Shown here: one piece after another, positions 25,483 through 34,731 of the stretch
How the letters are laid out: each line of letters opens with the position of its first letter
Position numbering within the stretch: position 1 is the stretch's first letter
From: Hoeflea_A sp965249925
GTDB lineage: Bacteria > Pseudomonadota > Alphaproteobacteria > Rhizobiales > Rhizobiaceae
Length of the DNA: 64,000 bases
Assembly (NCBI GenBank): GCA_965249925.1
Contig: OZ252260.1
Span: 5,394,001 to 5,458,000 of the forward strand
Reading direction: 5' to 3'
Translations under genes and position numbers: made by a program
Notes under the pieces: generated by a model
Seen by the model: only the letters and a program-made list of their open reading frames with translations
Databases searched by the model: none
What the model was told of the DNA's origin: nothing

Positions 25483-25580
25483 CGGACCGGTCGCAAGCGG
25501 CGATAAGGCGACCATGAAAACGCTTCGCGGCGCTGCCGCTATCTGCATCTGCTGGATTATTATTCGCTAGCCACAAGCTG
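25479..25580 (+). pseudogene. Possible decayed ParE/RelE-type toxin
   Basis: Overlapping the antitoxin stop, one frame reads LTDRSQAAIRR and then stops at 25515-25517. A frame shifted by one base then reads ASRRCRYLHLLDYYSLA (about 25519-25571). Together these resemble the start and the first helices of ParE-type toxins (LTDRA..D.. then aA.rYL..Ld..f..LA), with the middle lost. There is no start codon and no continuation. This is visual similarity only. Confidence 0.35.
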
Positions 25581-25651
25581 GTCCGGCTGTTTTCGTCTCC
25601 ATAAACCTCACGACAAACGCCCTGGCCAGTGGCACAAGGGGAGTTTGACCT

Positions 25652-27022
25652 ATGGGCGAGCCGCGCCTGAGACTGTACAATACGCTGACCCGCGAAAAGC
25701 AGGATTTTCAGCCGATCGATCCGGACAATGTGCGGATGTATGTCTGCGGCCCGACGGTTTATGACTATGCCCATATCGGCAATGCCCGCCCGGCGATCGT
25801 GTTCGATCTGCTCTACCGTTTGCTGCGCCAGGTCTACGGTGCTGACCGCGTCACCTATGTGCGCAACATCACCGACGTCGATGACAAGATCAACGCCAGG
25901 GCGGCGCGCGACCATCCGGGCATGGATCTCAATGCAGCAATCGCGTTGGTGACCGGCAAGACAACGGACCAATACCACGAAGATGTCCGTGCGCTCGGCT
26001 GCCTGGAGCCGACTTACGAGCCCAGGGCAACCGAAAACATCGAGCAGATGATCGAGATGATCACCAGCCTTATCGACAAGGGACATGCCTATGAGGCGGC
26101 CGGCGAAGTGCTGTTCGATATCTCTTCCATGCCCGGCTACGGCGCCCTGTCACGGCGCAAGCTCGAGGAACAGCAGGCCGGTGCACGGGTTGCCGTCGAC
26201 GAACACAAGAAGCATCCGGAGGATTTTGTCCTTTGGAAACAATCGGCGGCGGACGAACCGGGCTGGCCATCGCCCTGGGGTGTCGGGCGGCCGGGCTGGC
26301 ATCTCGAGTGCTCCGCCATGAGTGCGCGTTATCTCGGCAAGATCTTCGACATTCATGGCGGCGGCCTCGATCTCATCTTTCCGCACCATGAAAACGAGAT
26401 CGCACAGTCGCTTTGCGCCCATGGCACTGACCGGATGGCGAACGTCTGGATGCACAATGGTTTCTTGCAGGTCGAGGGGCACAAGATGTCCAAGAGCCTC
26501 GGCAATTTCGTCACTATCCACGAGCTGCTGTCGACGGACTCGTTCGGCGGCCGGTCGTGGCCGGGTGAGGTGCTGCGCCTGGCCATGCTGATGACCCACT
26601 ATCGCGAACCGATCGACTTTAGCCGCCGCAAGCTCGAGGAGGCCGAGAACCTGCTCGGTAAGTTTGCCCGAAGGGTTGGGGACGCAACCCCGAGCGCCGA
26701 GGTCGATCCGGCGGTCCTGGAGTTTCTGACGGACGATCTCAACGTCTCTGGAGCCTTGGCGCGGATGAACGAACTTGACGGTCCGGGGCTCGCCGCAACA
26801 CTCGATCTGCTGGGTTTCAGCGCCTATCGCGAGAAGCGTAAAGCCGCGGTCGATGAGTCGGTCATTGCCGAACGCATCGAGGCGCGGCTGGTGCTCATCC
26901 GCGAAAAGAACTGGGTAGAGGCCGACGCCATTCGTGACGAACTGGCACAGGCGGGTATTCAGTTGAAGGACGGCAAGGATCCCCAGACCGGTGAACGGGT
27001 CACCACCTGGGAAGTGATGTGA
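25652..27022 (+). CDS. cysS: Cysteinyl-tRNA synthetase
   Basis: Class I synthetase charging tRNA-Cys, 456 residues. The zinc-site cysteine is in MYVCGPTVYDYAHIGNARP, the HIGH signature is HIGN at about residue 41, and the KMSKS signature is KMSKSLGN at about residue 278. WHLECSAMSARYLG and HGGGLDLIFPHHENE carry other zinc ligands. The anticodon-binding region is at the C-terminus. The stop overlaps a GTG that could begin the next gene. Confidence 0.97.
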   Translation: MGEPRLRLYNTLTREKQDFQPIDPDNVRMYVCGPTVYDYAHIGNARPAIVFDLLYRLLRQVYGADRVTYVRNITDVDDKINARAARDHPGMDLNAAIALVTGKTTDQYHEDVRALGCLEPTYEPRATENIEQMIEMITSLIDKGHAYEAAGEVLFDISSMPGYGALSRRKLEEQQAGARVAVDEHKKHPEDFVLWKQSAADEPGWPSPWGVGRPGWHLECSAMSARYLGKIFDIHGGGLDLIFPHHENEIAQSLCAHGTDRMANVWMHNGFLQVEGHKMSKSLGNFVTIHELLSTDSFGGRSWPGEVLRLAMLMTHYREPIDFSRRKLEEAENLLGKFARRVGDATPSAEVDPAVLEFLTDDLNVSGALARMNELDGPGLAATLDLLGFSAYREKRKAAVDESVIAERIEARLVLIREKNWVEADAIRDELAQAGIQLKDGKDPQTGERVTTWEVM

Positions 27023-27075
27023 ATTCGACATACGGAAAGGAGATCGCAGCAAGCGATCCGAGCAAGGCGAAAGAC

Positions 27076-28710
27076 ATGAACAGGCGCGAAAAACTATATT
27101 TCTTCGACACCACGTTGCGCGACGGCCAGCAGACCCCGGGCATCGATTTCAATGTCGAGGACAAGATTGCCATCGCCAAGCTGTTGGACGATTTCGGTAT
27201 CGATTATGTCGAGGGCGGATATCCCGGCGCCAATCCCACCGACACGGCGTTCTTCGAAAAGAACCGCATGAAGACCTCGACATTCACGGCGTTCGGCATG
27301 ACCAAGCGCCCCGGAGTCTCGGCCTCCAACGACCCGGGTCTCGCGGCGCTGATCCAGTCGGCAAGTGATGCGGTTTGTTTTGTCGCCAAAAGCTGGGACT
27401 TTCACGTTTCGGTGGCGCTCGGCATCACCAACCAGGAAAACCTCGACGGCATCGGTGCATCCGTCGAACACACCGTCGCTGCCGGTAAAGAGGCCATGGT
27501 CGATTGCGAGCACTTTTTCGATGGCTACAAGGCCAATCCCGACTATGCCCTTGCCTGCGCCCGCGCGGCCCATGACGCCGGCGCCCGTTGGGTGGTGCTG
27601 TGCGACACAAATGGCGGTACGCAGCCGACGGAAGTCGCCGAGATCGTCGGCGCCGTGATCGCCAGCGGCATCCCCGGCGAGCGCCTCGGCATTCATGCGC
27701 ACGACGACACGGGCCAAGCGGTGGCCAACTCGCTGGCTGCCGTCGATGCCGGCGTTCGGCAGATCCAGGGCACCCTCAACGGCGTCGGCGAACGCTGCGG
27801 CAACGCCAATCTTGTGACGCTGATCCCCACCCTGATGCTCAAGCCGCTTTGGAACGAGCGGTTCGAGACGTCGATCGACAAGGAGAAGCTAACCGACCTG
27901 TCGCGACTGTCGCACACGTTTGACGAATTGCTGAACCGATCACCGGATTCACAGAAGCCATATGTCGGTGCGTCGGCATTTGCCACCAAGGCCGGGATCC
28001 ATGCGTCCGCCCTGTTGAAGGACCCGCGGACCTATGAGCACGTTCCGGCCGAAACCGTTGGCAATCAGCGGCGCGTAATGGTCTCGGACCAGGGCGGGAA
28101 GTCGAATTTCATCAACGAGTTGAAGCGCCGCGGTATCGATGTGGCGAAGGATAATCCCAGGCTTGACCGGCTGATCGCCATCGTCAAGGAGAAGGAGGCG
28201 TCCGGCTACGCTTACGAGGCGGCCGATGCCAGTTTCGAGATCCTCGCGCGCCAGGTGCTTGGCCGCGTACCGGAATTTTTCACGGTGGACAGTTTCCGCG
28301 TCATGGTCGAACGCCGGTTCGATGCGATGGGCAATCTGAAGACCGTTTCGGAGGCTATTGTGAAGGTCGAAATCGACGGCGAGAAAAAAATGTCGGTCGC
28401 CGAAGGCCATGGCCCGGTCAACGCGCTGGATATCGCGCTGCGCAAGGATCTCGGAAAGTATCAGGATGAAATCGAGGACCTTGAACTGACCGATTACAAG
28501 GTGCGGATCCTCAATGGCGGTACCGAAGCGATCACCCGGGTTCTGATTGAATCGCGCGACACCACCGGCGAGCGCTGGTGGACGGTCGGCGTGTCCGACA
28601 ATATCATCGACGCATCGTTTCAGGCGATGATGGATTCGGTCACCTACAAGCTGTTGAAGGGACGCACCACACAGCCCGAAGAGGCCATCGACAAGGCCAC
28701 GACTAACTGA
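27076..28710 (+). CDS. cimA: (R)-citramalate synthase
   Basis: Joins pyruvate and acetyl-CoA to citramalate, opening the threonine-independent route to 2-oxobutyrate and isoleucine. The catalytic motif DTTLRDGQQTPGIDF begins near residue 10, with HAHDDTGQAVANSLAAVDAG and GTLNGVGERCGNANL later in the barrel and a LeuA-type regulatory domain at the C-terminus (isoleucine feedback in homologues). It has 544 residues from the ATG at 27076. A GTG at 27019 overlapping the cysS stop could add 19 residues with no family similarity. Likely co-transcribed with cysS. Confidence 0.93.
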   Translation: MNRREKLYFFDTTLRDGQQTPGIDFNVEDKIAIAKLLDDFGIDYVEGGYPGANPTDTAFFEKNRMKTSTFTAFGMTKRPGVSASNDPGLAALIQSASDAVCFVAKSWDFHVSVALGITNQENLDGIGASVEHTVAAGKEAMVDCEHFFDGYKANPDYALACARAAHDAGARWVVLCDTNGGTQPTEVAEIVGAVIASGIPGERLGIHAHDDTGQAVANSLAAVDAGVRQIQGTLNGVGERCGNANLVTLIPTLMLKPLWNERFETSIDKEKLTDLSRLSHTFDELLNRSPDSQKPYVGASAFATKAGIHASALLKDPRTYEHVPAETVGNQRRVMVSDQGGKSNFINELKRRGIDVAKDNPRLDRLIAIVKEKEASGYAYEAADASFEILARQVLGRVPEFFTVDSFRVMVERRFDAMGNLKTVSEAIVKVEIDGEKKMSVAEGHGPVNALDIALRKDLGKYQDEIEDLELTDYKVRILNGGTEAITRVLIESRDTTGERWWTVGVSDNIIDASFQAMMDSVTYKLLKGRTTQPEEAIDKATTN

Positions 28711-28765
28711 TCCGACATCGGCCGTCTCCACTCCGTTCGGAACCGTCCAGGAAAGCGAAACCAGT

Positions 28766-29683
28766 ATGACCGGCGCCAGTAACGACGACACGGCCGCGCG
28801 TGGTTTCGCCTTTGCGCTGAGTGCCTACGTGATTTGGGGCTTGATGCCGATCTACGTGAAGGCTGTCGCCGACATACCACCCGCTGATATCGTGGCGTAC
28901 CGCATAGTGTTCTCGGTTCCGGTCGCCGGGTGCGCATTACTCTTGCTGAGACGAACGCGGGACCTTCAAGCGGCATTCCGCCATCCGAGAACGCTTCTCA
29001 TGGCGGCTCTGACGGCAAGCCTGATCGCTGCGAATTGGGGTGTCTACACCTGGGCGGTGGTGTCGGATCGCACGGTTGAGACGGCACTCGGCTACTACAT
29101 AAACCCGCTGGTCAACATCGTTCTCGGGGCGCTGTTCCTGGGTGAGAGGTTTGACCGCTGGCAGTTGCTGGCAATCGCGTTGGCGGTGCTCGCAGTGCTG
29201 ATCCTGACCATTCAGGCTGGCGGACCGCCGTGGATCTCCCTGGCACTCGCACTCAGTTTCGGCTTTTACGGTTTTTTGCGAAAAACCCTGCCGATCGGGC
29301 CCAGCCAGGGATTTTTCCTCGAGGTTCTGTTGCTCAGCCTGCCGTCGCTGGTATTGCTGATCTGGATCTCGCCGATGGGTGGATCGGCACTGGTGGATGG
29401 CGGGCTGAACCAGACACTGCTTGTTCTGTTGGCTGGCCCGCTCACCGCCGTACCGCTCATCCTGTTTGCGTTCGGCGCTAAACTCCTGCGTTTTTCGACG
29501 ATCGGACTGATGCAATACATCGCACCGACACTGATCTTTCTGATCGCTATTTTTGTCTTCCGCGAACCGTTTTCAGGCTGGCAGTTCGTGGCGTTTTGTC
29601 TGATCTGGTCGGCACTTGCCATCTATAGCTGGTCATCGCTGCGTACCAGCCGCACCCGCATGGCGACGGGAGGCGTTTCGTGA
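28766..29683 (+). CDS. rarD: RarD-type EamA transporter
   Basis: A 305-residue inner-membrane protein with ten predicted helices in two EamA repeats. RarD signatures are strong: GFAFALSAYVIWGLMPIYVKAV at the N-terminus, TVETALGYYINPLVNIVLGALFL, and GLMQYIAPTLIFLIAIFVF. RarD was first linked to chloramphenicol sensitivity, but its natural substrate is unsettled. It ends by overlapping the start of the SDR gene (GTGA). Confidence 0.9.
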   Translation: MTGASNDDTAARGFAFALSAYVIWGLMPIYVKAVADIPPADIVAYRIVFSVPVAGCALLLLRRTRDLQAAFRHPRTLLMAALTASLIAANWGVYTWAVVSDRTVETALGYYINPLVNIVLGALFLGERFDRWQLLAIALAVLAVLILTIQAGGPPWISLALALSFGFYGFLRKTLPIGPSQGFFLEVLLLSLPSLVLLIWISPMGGSALVDGGLNQTLLVLLAGPLTAVPLILFAFGAKLLRFSTIGLMQYIAPTLIFLIAIFVFREPFSGWQFVAFCLIWSALAIYSWSSLRTSRTRMATGGVS

Positions 29684-30438
29684 CGGCGAAAGCAAGGCAG
29701 GTCGCATTGATTACCGGCGGAGGGCGTGGCATCGGCGCTGCAATCGCCCTTGAGGCGGCGGGCAGGGGTTATGACGTCTGTATCAATTACGTCTCGAACC
29801 AACCTCGCGCAAACAGCGTCGTGCAGGCCTGCCGCGACAAGGGTGCGCAAGCCACGGCGGTCCAGGCGGATGTTGCTGTCAGTCGTGATGTCGAGCGCCT
29901 GTTCAAGACGTGCGACGACGCATTGGGACCCGTGACCTTGCTGGTCAACAACGCCGGGGTAATCGGTGCAGCCACGACCGTCGAGGGCCTGTCGGACACC
30001 GCATTGCACCGGACGTTTGAGGTCAACGTCTTCGGCACCATTTACTGCGCCCGCGCCGCCATCAAGCGGATGTCGTCCGACAATGGCGGTGCAGGCGGTG
30101 CGATCATCAACCTGTCATCGATCGCATCGACATTGGGCAGTCCGGGCGAATACGTCCATTATGCCGCTTCAAAGGGCGCGGTCGACACGTTTACCGTCGG
30201 GTTGGCGAAGGAGGTCGGCCGCCAAGGCATCCGGGTCAACGCCGTTCAGGCCGGCACGACGGCGACCGAAATCCACGCCACCGGCGGCAATCCAGACCGA
30301 CCCGACATGGTCGCCAAAGCCGCCCCGCTGGGTCGGGTGGCGACGCCGCAGGATATTGCCGAAGCGGTGCTTTGGCTCGCATCCGACCGTGCCAGCTACG
30401 CCACTGGCGCGATCCTGAGGATCAGTGGCGGCCTGTGA
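29680..30438 (+). CDS. SDR family oxidoreductase
   Basis: A 252-residue classical short-chain dehydrogenase. The cofactor motif TGGGRGIG is at residues 12-19 and NNAGVIGA follows. The catalytic Ser is in INLSSIAST, and YAASKGAVD gives Tyr and Lys. The residues after the second strand favour NADP(H), as in YgfF-like members. The GTG start overlaps the rarD stop and has GGGAGG upstream. Substrate unknown. Confidence 0.9.
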   Translation: MTAKARQVALITGGGRGIGAAIALEAAGRGYDVCINYVSNQPRANSVVQACRDKGAQATAVQADVAVSRDVERLFKTCDDALGPVTLLVNNAGVIGAATTVEGLSDTALHRTFEVNVFGTIYCARAAIKRMSSDNGGAGGAIINLSSIASTLGSPGEYVHYAASKGAVDTFTVGLAKEVGRQGIRVNAVQAGTTATEIHATGGNPDRPDMVAKAAPLGRVATPQDIAEAVLWLASDRASYATGAILRISGGL

Positions 30439-30442
30439 CAGG

Positions 30443-31684
30443 TCACTGCAATCCCATACAATTGGCGTAGTACGTGGTTGTCGCCGGCCAGTCGGAGAAT
30501 ACGCCGACCACGCCGACGTCCTTGGCAAGGACGTCGAGCAGCACCAGGGCGTCACCATCATTGTCGGTGATCTCCTTGATCGTCTGATAATACCAGCCGC
30601 CGCCATTGTTCAGCGGGCCGGAGCGTTCCAGGGTCCAGGTGATGATGTCGAGGCCGGCGGCCGTCGCTTCGCGGGCATAGGCGGACGGCACCGGAATACC
30701 ATTGTCTCCCTGACGCACCAGCACCCACAAGGGCGGAGCAATATAGCGAACGCCGCTTTGAAAGAGCTCCGCCATCGAAGGTTGCCACGTCGCCGGATTC
30801 TCAGGATCGAAGTCGTCATTCATTCGCCCTTCCAGATAGACGGCCTGCTTGCCGAATTCCGGCTCCTGCTCGATCCAATAGGCGACATCGCGCGGATTGA
30901 AGGACTGTGGAAAGACATCCGAGGCTGGAACGCCGGCCGCCTTGTATTCGTCAATCAGCTTTTGGGCGTAGTCGCTCTGCGTAAAGTCGCCCTCGAACGG
31001 CATGGCGACGGAGGCGGATTTGAGCTCCGGAGTCATCTTCACGCCGAGTTCCTTAAACAGCTCGATCGACTCCGCATGGGTCATCAGCGTCCCGCGGCCG
31101 GCATAGAGATTGGTGCGCCACGGCACTGTTGCGCTGATATACGCCTCGACAGTCGTCGCCTGCGGATCAGACGCATCCATTTTACCCTGGAGTTGGCGAA
31201 ACTGGCTCAGCGTGATGTCGGATGTGCAGCACTTCGCCGACGCCTTGGTGCCTTTCGATGGATCCGCCGGCGTAAAGGCTTCACTGCACTGGGCGGCGAT
31301 TTCAGGCTTTGCCAGGATGTCGGTCGTCGTGTGAAGATCACACTGCGAGTGGCGACACACAAGGTGGCGATCCTTGGTAAAGGTCACGTCACATTCGAGA
31401 ATACCGGCGCCCATCAGCGCGCCGGCGCGGTAGGATTCTTCGGTATGTTCGGGAAACTGCAGCGGCGCGCCGCGATGGGCAATTGAAAAGTCGGTTCTGT
31501 AGAACGGCCCGGACCTGCATGCTTCGAGAGCCGTTTTCAGGGCACCGTCGTCCATGTCCTGGACAAGTGCAAACGGTCTCGGACCGAGTTGCGCGGCAGA
31601 TGTCCGATCGTCGGCAATGGCGTCGACGGGCAACAGGGTCAACAGAGCAAGAAAGACGATGGGACAGATGATGGCTGCTCGCAT
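30443..31684 (-). CDS. Periplasmic glycerophosphodiester phosphodiesterase
   Basis: A 413-residue exported hydrolase releasing glycerol 3-phosphate from glycerophosphodiesters. A signal peptide covers residues 1-24 (ends in VDAIA). The GDPD core begins with IAHRGAPLQFPEHTEESY, followed by GILECDVTFTKD and the His-containing LVCRHSQCDLH. A long insertion of about 100 residues (rich in Cys and Thr) lies between early barrel strands. The ATG at 31684 follows CGGAGAT; the upstream frame to 31729 would spoil the signal peptide. Converges with the SDR gene. Confidence 0.9.
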   Translation of the reverse strand: MRAAIICPIVFLALLTLLPVDAIADDRTSAAQLGPRPFALVQDMDDGALKTALEACRSGPFYRTDFSIAHRGAPLQFPEHTEESYRAGALMGAGILECDVTFTKDRHLVCRHSQCDLHTTTDILAKPEIAAQCSEAFTPADPSKGTKASAKCCTSDITLSQFRQLQGKMDASDPQATTVEAYISATVPWRTNLYAGRGTLMTHAESIELFKELGVKMTPELKSASVAMPFEGDFTQSDYAQKLIDEYKAAGVPASDVFPQSFNPRDVAYWIEQEPEFGKQAVYLEGRMNDDFDPENPATWQPSMAELFQSGVRYIAPPLWVLVRQGDNGIPVPSAYAREATAAGLDIITWTLERSGPLNNGGGWYYQTIKEITDNDGDALVLLDVLAKDVGVVGVFSDWPATTTYYANCMGLQ

Positions 31685-31882
31685 ATGAAAATCTCCGTGT
31701 GGAACAAATGCGTTTCCAAGCGGTAGCATCCTTGTGCAACGGTTTGATTAGCGACTGTGGTAAACAACGGTCCCCGGTGGAATGGCCGACCAACGCCTAT
31801 TCCATATCGCGTTGTAAAGGTCCGGATGCCGGTCGGCCCGTCGCCTACCCGGGCGATATTGTCGGTATCGGACGTTAACGAC

Positions 31883-32491
31883 CTACATCTTTTCGATGAT
31901 TAGCGGATCGCCCTCGTTGTCGCGTTCGGTCTCCCATGCAGCGACAATCCGTGGCACGATGTCCTCCACGGTGTCGATAACCAGCGGCTGAACCAGGTGC
32001 CGTGAGTGCATGAATCCCTCGTCATCCATGTGTTGCATCAATTCCAGGAGCGGATCCCAGAATCCACCGATGTTGGCGAGCACGATGGGGCGCCGGTGCC
32101 GGCCGAGCTGCGCCCAAGTTAGGATTTCAATCAGTTCCTCAAGTGTCCCGATGCCTCCGGGGAGCGCAACGAAGGCGCCGGATTTGTCAAACATTGCGTG
32201 CTTTCTGGCATGCATGTCTTCCGTCACGATCAGCTCATCGAACGTGATGCTGTCGCCGTTGCCGGCTTCGCGGTGCTGAAGAAATCCGGGGATGATACCG
32301 GTCACCAGTCCACCTGACTGAATGGTTGAAGCGGCAACCGCGCCCATGATACCGCTGGTGCCGCCGCCGTAGACGAGGCGGATGCCGTTTTCGGCAAGCG
32401 ACCGGCCGAGTTTTCGGGCGGCCTGCTCATAATCCGACCTTCGGCCGTTCTGCGAGCCGCAATAGACGCATATGGATCGAATCTGGACCAT
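31883..32491 (-). CDS. LOG family protein (TIGR00730)
   Basis: A 202-residue protein of the Lonely Guy family, whose characterised members release cytokinin bases or other bases from nucleoside 5'-monophosphates. The motif PGGIGTLEE is present, with the catalytic-type Arg in EDMHARKHAMF and the N-terminal ICVYCGSQ strand. Starts: the ATG at 32491 begins the conserved part, though its ribosome-binding site is poor; an ATG at 32506 is nearly as good. Confidence 0.88.
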   Translation of the reverse strand: MVQIRSICVYCGSQNGRRSDYEQAARKLGRSLAENGIRLVYGGGTSGIMGAVAASTIQSGGLVTGIIPGFLQHREAGNGDSITFDELIVTEDMHARKHAMFDKSGAFVALPGGIGTLEELIEILTWAQLGRHRRPIVLANIGGFWDPLLELMQHMDDEGFMHSRHLVQPLVIDTVEDIVPRIVAAWETERDNEGDPLIIEKM

Positions 32492-32742
32492 AGTGTGAAC
32501 AAGCATGATGCCGTCGGCGAGGTCAAGCGCTGCGTGGAGCGGAATACGCCGTTGTGTCACGCTGGCGCATAGGAGCGCATCTTCTTGTTTGAAAAGCACA
32601 AAAGGTCTAGTTTGGCCGTCAAAGTGGGGATTTGATCGCAGTATCTGTGCGTTTCCGGTCGATCCTCGCTATGATAGTCCGGGCGAGACTGCGGGTTCGG
32701 GGAGTCGGTTGTGCCCTTGCATAGCGTCGGCTGGAGTACGAA

Positions 32743-34626
32743 ATGAAAAACAAGAAATCCCTTTTCTGGGGTCTTGCCGGTCTGGCAATCGTCATCCTTG
32801 TTGGGTTTTACATGTACGTCCAGGAACAGGACCGCCGTATTGCCGAGGCTGTTCCCGAAGGCCAGATGTCGGTCGCCACACAACCGACCGACGCCACCGA
32901 AACCTCGGACGCGTCACAGCAGACACCGCTGGCCAGCGAGCAGGAATCCGCTGAAGCGGGCGTGCCCGGAGAGCGGGACTCGACAGACACATCCCAACCG
33001 ACTGTCGGCGGTGAGACCGCTTCGGAGACAACCGCAGCGCCAGCGATCGGGGAGAAGGCCGACGGGTCCAAGGAGACGGCCGCATTGGACGTCGAAACGG
33101 CAACCCAGCCACAAGCCGGACGCGTTGAGGCAGAGCGTCCGGTCACGGCGGACGCGGAATCGGGGCAAACAGCGCCTCAATTCGATCTGCTTCGGGTCGA
33201 ACCGGATGGCTCCACTGTGATCGCCGGCAAAGCGCAGCCGGGGACAACTGTGGAGGTCGTTGCCGGTGAATCGGTCCTGACGGAAGCACCTGTGGGACGC
33301 ACCGGCGATTTCGCCGCGGTGCTCGACGAACCACTGGCACCAGGCGACTACCAGATCACCCTACGCGAAATCAGAGAGGGCGAAGTCGTTTCGCAATCGG
33401 AAGAAACGGCAACGGTCAGTGTACCGCAGGACGATCCAGCATCGTTGCTGGTGATGGTGACAAGGCCCGGCGAAGCAAGCCGGCTTCTGACCCAGCCAGA
33501 AGCGACAGCCGAGACAGCGCGCTCGGATCGTGTACCCACATTAGATACCACGCAGGATCAGGCCGCCGAACAGCGATCGGCACCATCTCTTGCAGATCAG
33601 ACAGCCGCTGGAGTGCAAACACCTGGCGCTGCCGGAGCCCGATCCGAGAAACCCGAACTCAGTCAGTCGACGACTTCGGCTCCGGCCGCGTCGTCCGCGA
33701 GCGAAACATCGATGGTGCGCGACGAGCCAGCGGCATCGGGGACAGTTTCCGATACCCAGACAGCGGCGCTGGACAGGCAATCGGCGGGGTCGGCGGCGGG
33801 CGCCTCCGACCAGTTGTCAGGCGCGCGGCTGCGCATTGATGCTGTGGAGATCGAGGGCGGCACGGTTTTTGTCGCCGGTTCGGCGGCTCCGGCCGGAGCC
33901 AATGTACGGGTCTACGCCAACGGTTCTCCGATGGGCGACGGCCGGGTTAGCCGCTCCGGCCGCTTCCTGGTTGAAGCGGAAATCGATCTGCCGGTGGGAC
34001 AGCATACGATCAGCGCCGATCTGATGATGCCGGGTAGTGATGCTGCCACCATGCGGGTCGCCGTGCCGTTTACCCGCCCGAGTGGCAATGCGGTTGCCGC
34101 GGTCGCTGCACCGCAGCCTGCGGCTGACGCCAACCGGCCCAGCGAAACGGACTCGACGGCAGGCAGTGCACCGAGCACTGCGAACGACGCCGCAGCGGGT
34201 GCACGGACAGGCGGCGAGGTGGCGTCCCAGACGCAAGACACGGGTTCGGAAAGCAGTATGGAGACCGCGGCCGGCTCCAACGACGCCGATAGCGCCGGTT
34301 CAACTGGCACGAACGATCGGACAGCAGCCGCCGGGCAGGTGGGCAGCGCGACGGTTGCGAGTGCCGATAACGCTGGACCGCAAACCATAATCCAGCCCGC
34401 CCTGCAGACGCTCGATGGGTCGGTCATCATCCGCCGCGGCGATACTCTTTGGCAAATCTCTCGCCGGGTTTACGGACGTGGTGTGCGCTATACCACGATC
34501 TATCTCGCCAATACGGATCAGATAGCCAATCCGGATTTCATCGAGCCGGGACAGGTCTTCAAGGTGCCGGAAACTCCGCTCGACAATGCCGAGGATCTGC
34601 ACCGGCAACGAATTCGCGGGCGCTGA
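32743..34626 (+). CDS. LysM domain protein with two Ig-like domains
   Basis: A 627-residue membrane-anchored protein. A helix at about residues 5-24 is followed by a low-complexity Thr/Ala/Glu-rich stretch. Two Ig-like domains occur at about 147-225 and 364-445, each with a glycine-rich GxAxPGxxVxV pattern (GKAQPGTTVEV; GSAAPAGANVRV). A second disordered linker leads to a C-terminal LysM domain at about 562-615 (IIRRGDTLWQISRRVYG). It should bind peptidoglycan from the inner membrane side. Such proteins are common in Rhizobiales without known function. Confidence 0.83.
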   Translation: MKNKKSLFWGLAGLAIVILVGFYMYVQEQDRRIAEAVPEGQMSVATQPTDATETSDASQQTPLASEQESAEAGVPGERDSTDTSQPTVGGETASETTAAPAIGEKADGSKETAALDVETATQPQAGRVEAERPVTADAESGQTAPQFDLLRVEPDGSTVIAGKAQPGTTVEVVAGESVLTEAPVGRTGDFAAVLDEPLAPGDYQITLREIREGEVVSQSEETATVSVPQDDPASLLVMVTRPGEASRLLTQPEATAETARSDRVPTLDTTQDQAAEQRSAPSLADQTAAGVQTPGAAGARSEKPELSQSTTSAPAASSASETSMVRDEPAASGTVSDTQTAALDRQSAGSAAGASDQLSGARLRIDAVEIEGGTVFVAGSAAPAGANVRVYANGSPMGDGRVSRSGRFLVEAEIDLPVGQHTISADLMMPGSDAATMRVAVPFTRPSGNAVAAVAAPQPAADANRPSETDSTAGSAPSTANDAAAGARTGGEVASQTQDTGSESSMETAAGSNDADSAGSTGTNDRTAAAGQVGSATVASADNAGPQTIIQPALQTLDGSVIIRRGDTLWQISRRVYGRGVRYTTIYLANTDQIANPDFIEPGQVFKVPETPLDNAEDLHRQRIRGR

Positions 34627-34636
34627 TGGCCGTCGC

Positions 34637-34664
34637 TTGACGGGTTCGTAGTGCAACCTATCTT
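34637..34664 (+). promoter_or_regulatory. Predicted promoter of the Atm1-type ABC gene
   Basis: TTGACG (34637-34642), 16-bp spacer, TATCTT (34659-34664), about 68 bp before the start codon. Visual match. Confidence 0.45.
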
Positions 34665-34731
34665 ATGGTCTCCGCGGGGATAGAGTGCGATTGCCGCCTT
34701 TTTCTCGCCGGCAGTCTTTCCAGGGGCTTCC

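Noticed and set aside
30425..31486. Long open frame opposite the glycerophosphodiesterase gene (353 codons).
   Set aside because: No family motif; the minus strand carries an exported GDPD with clear signatures. High GC content makes long antisense frames common.
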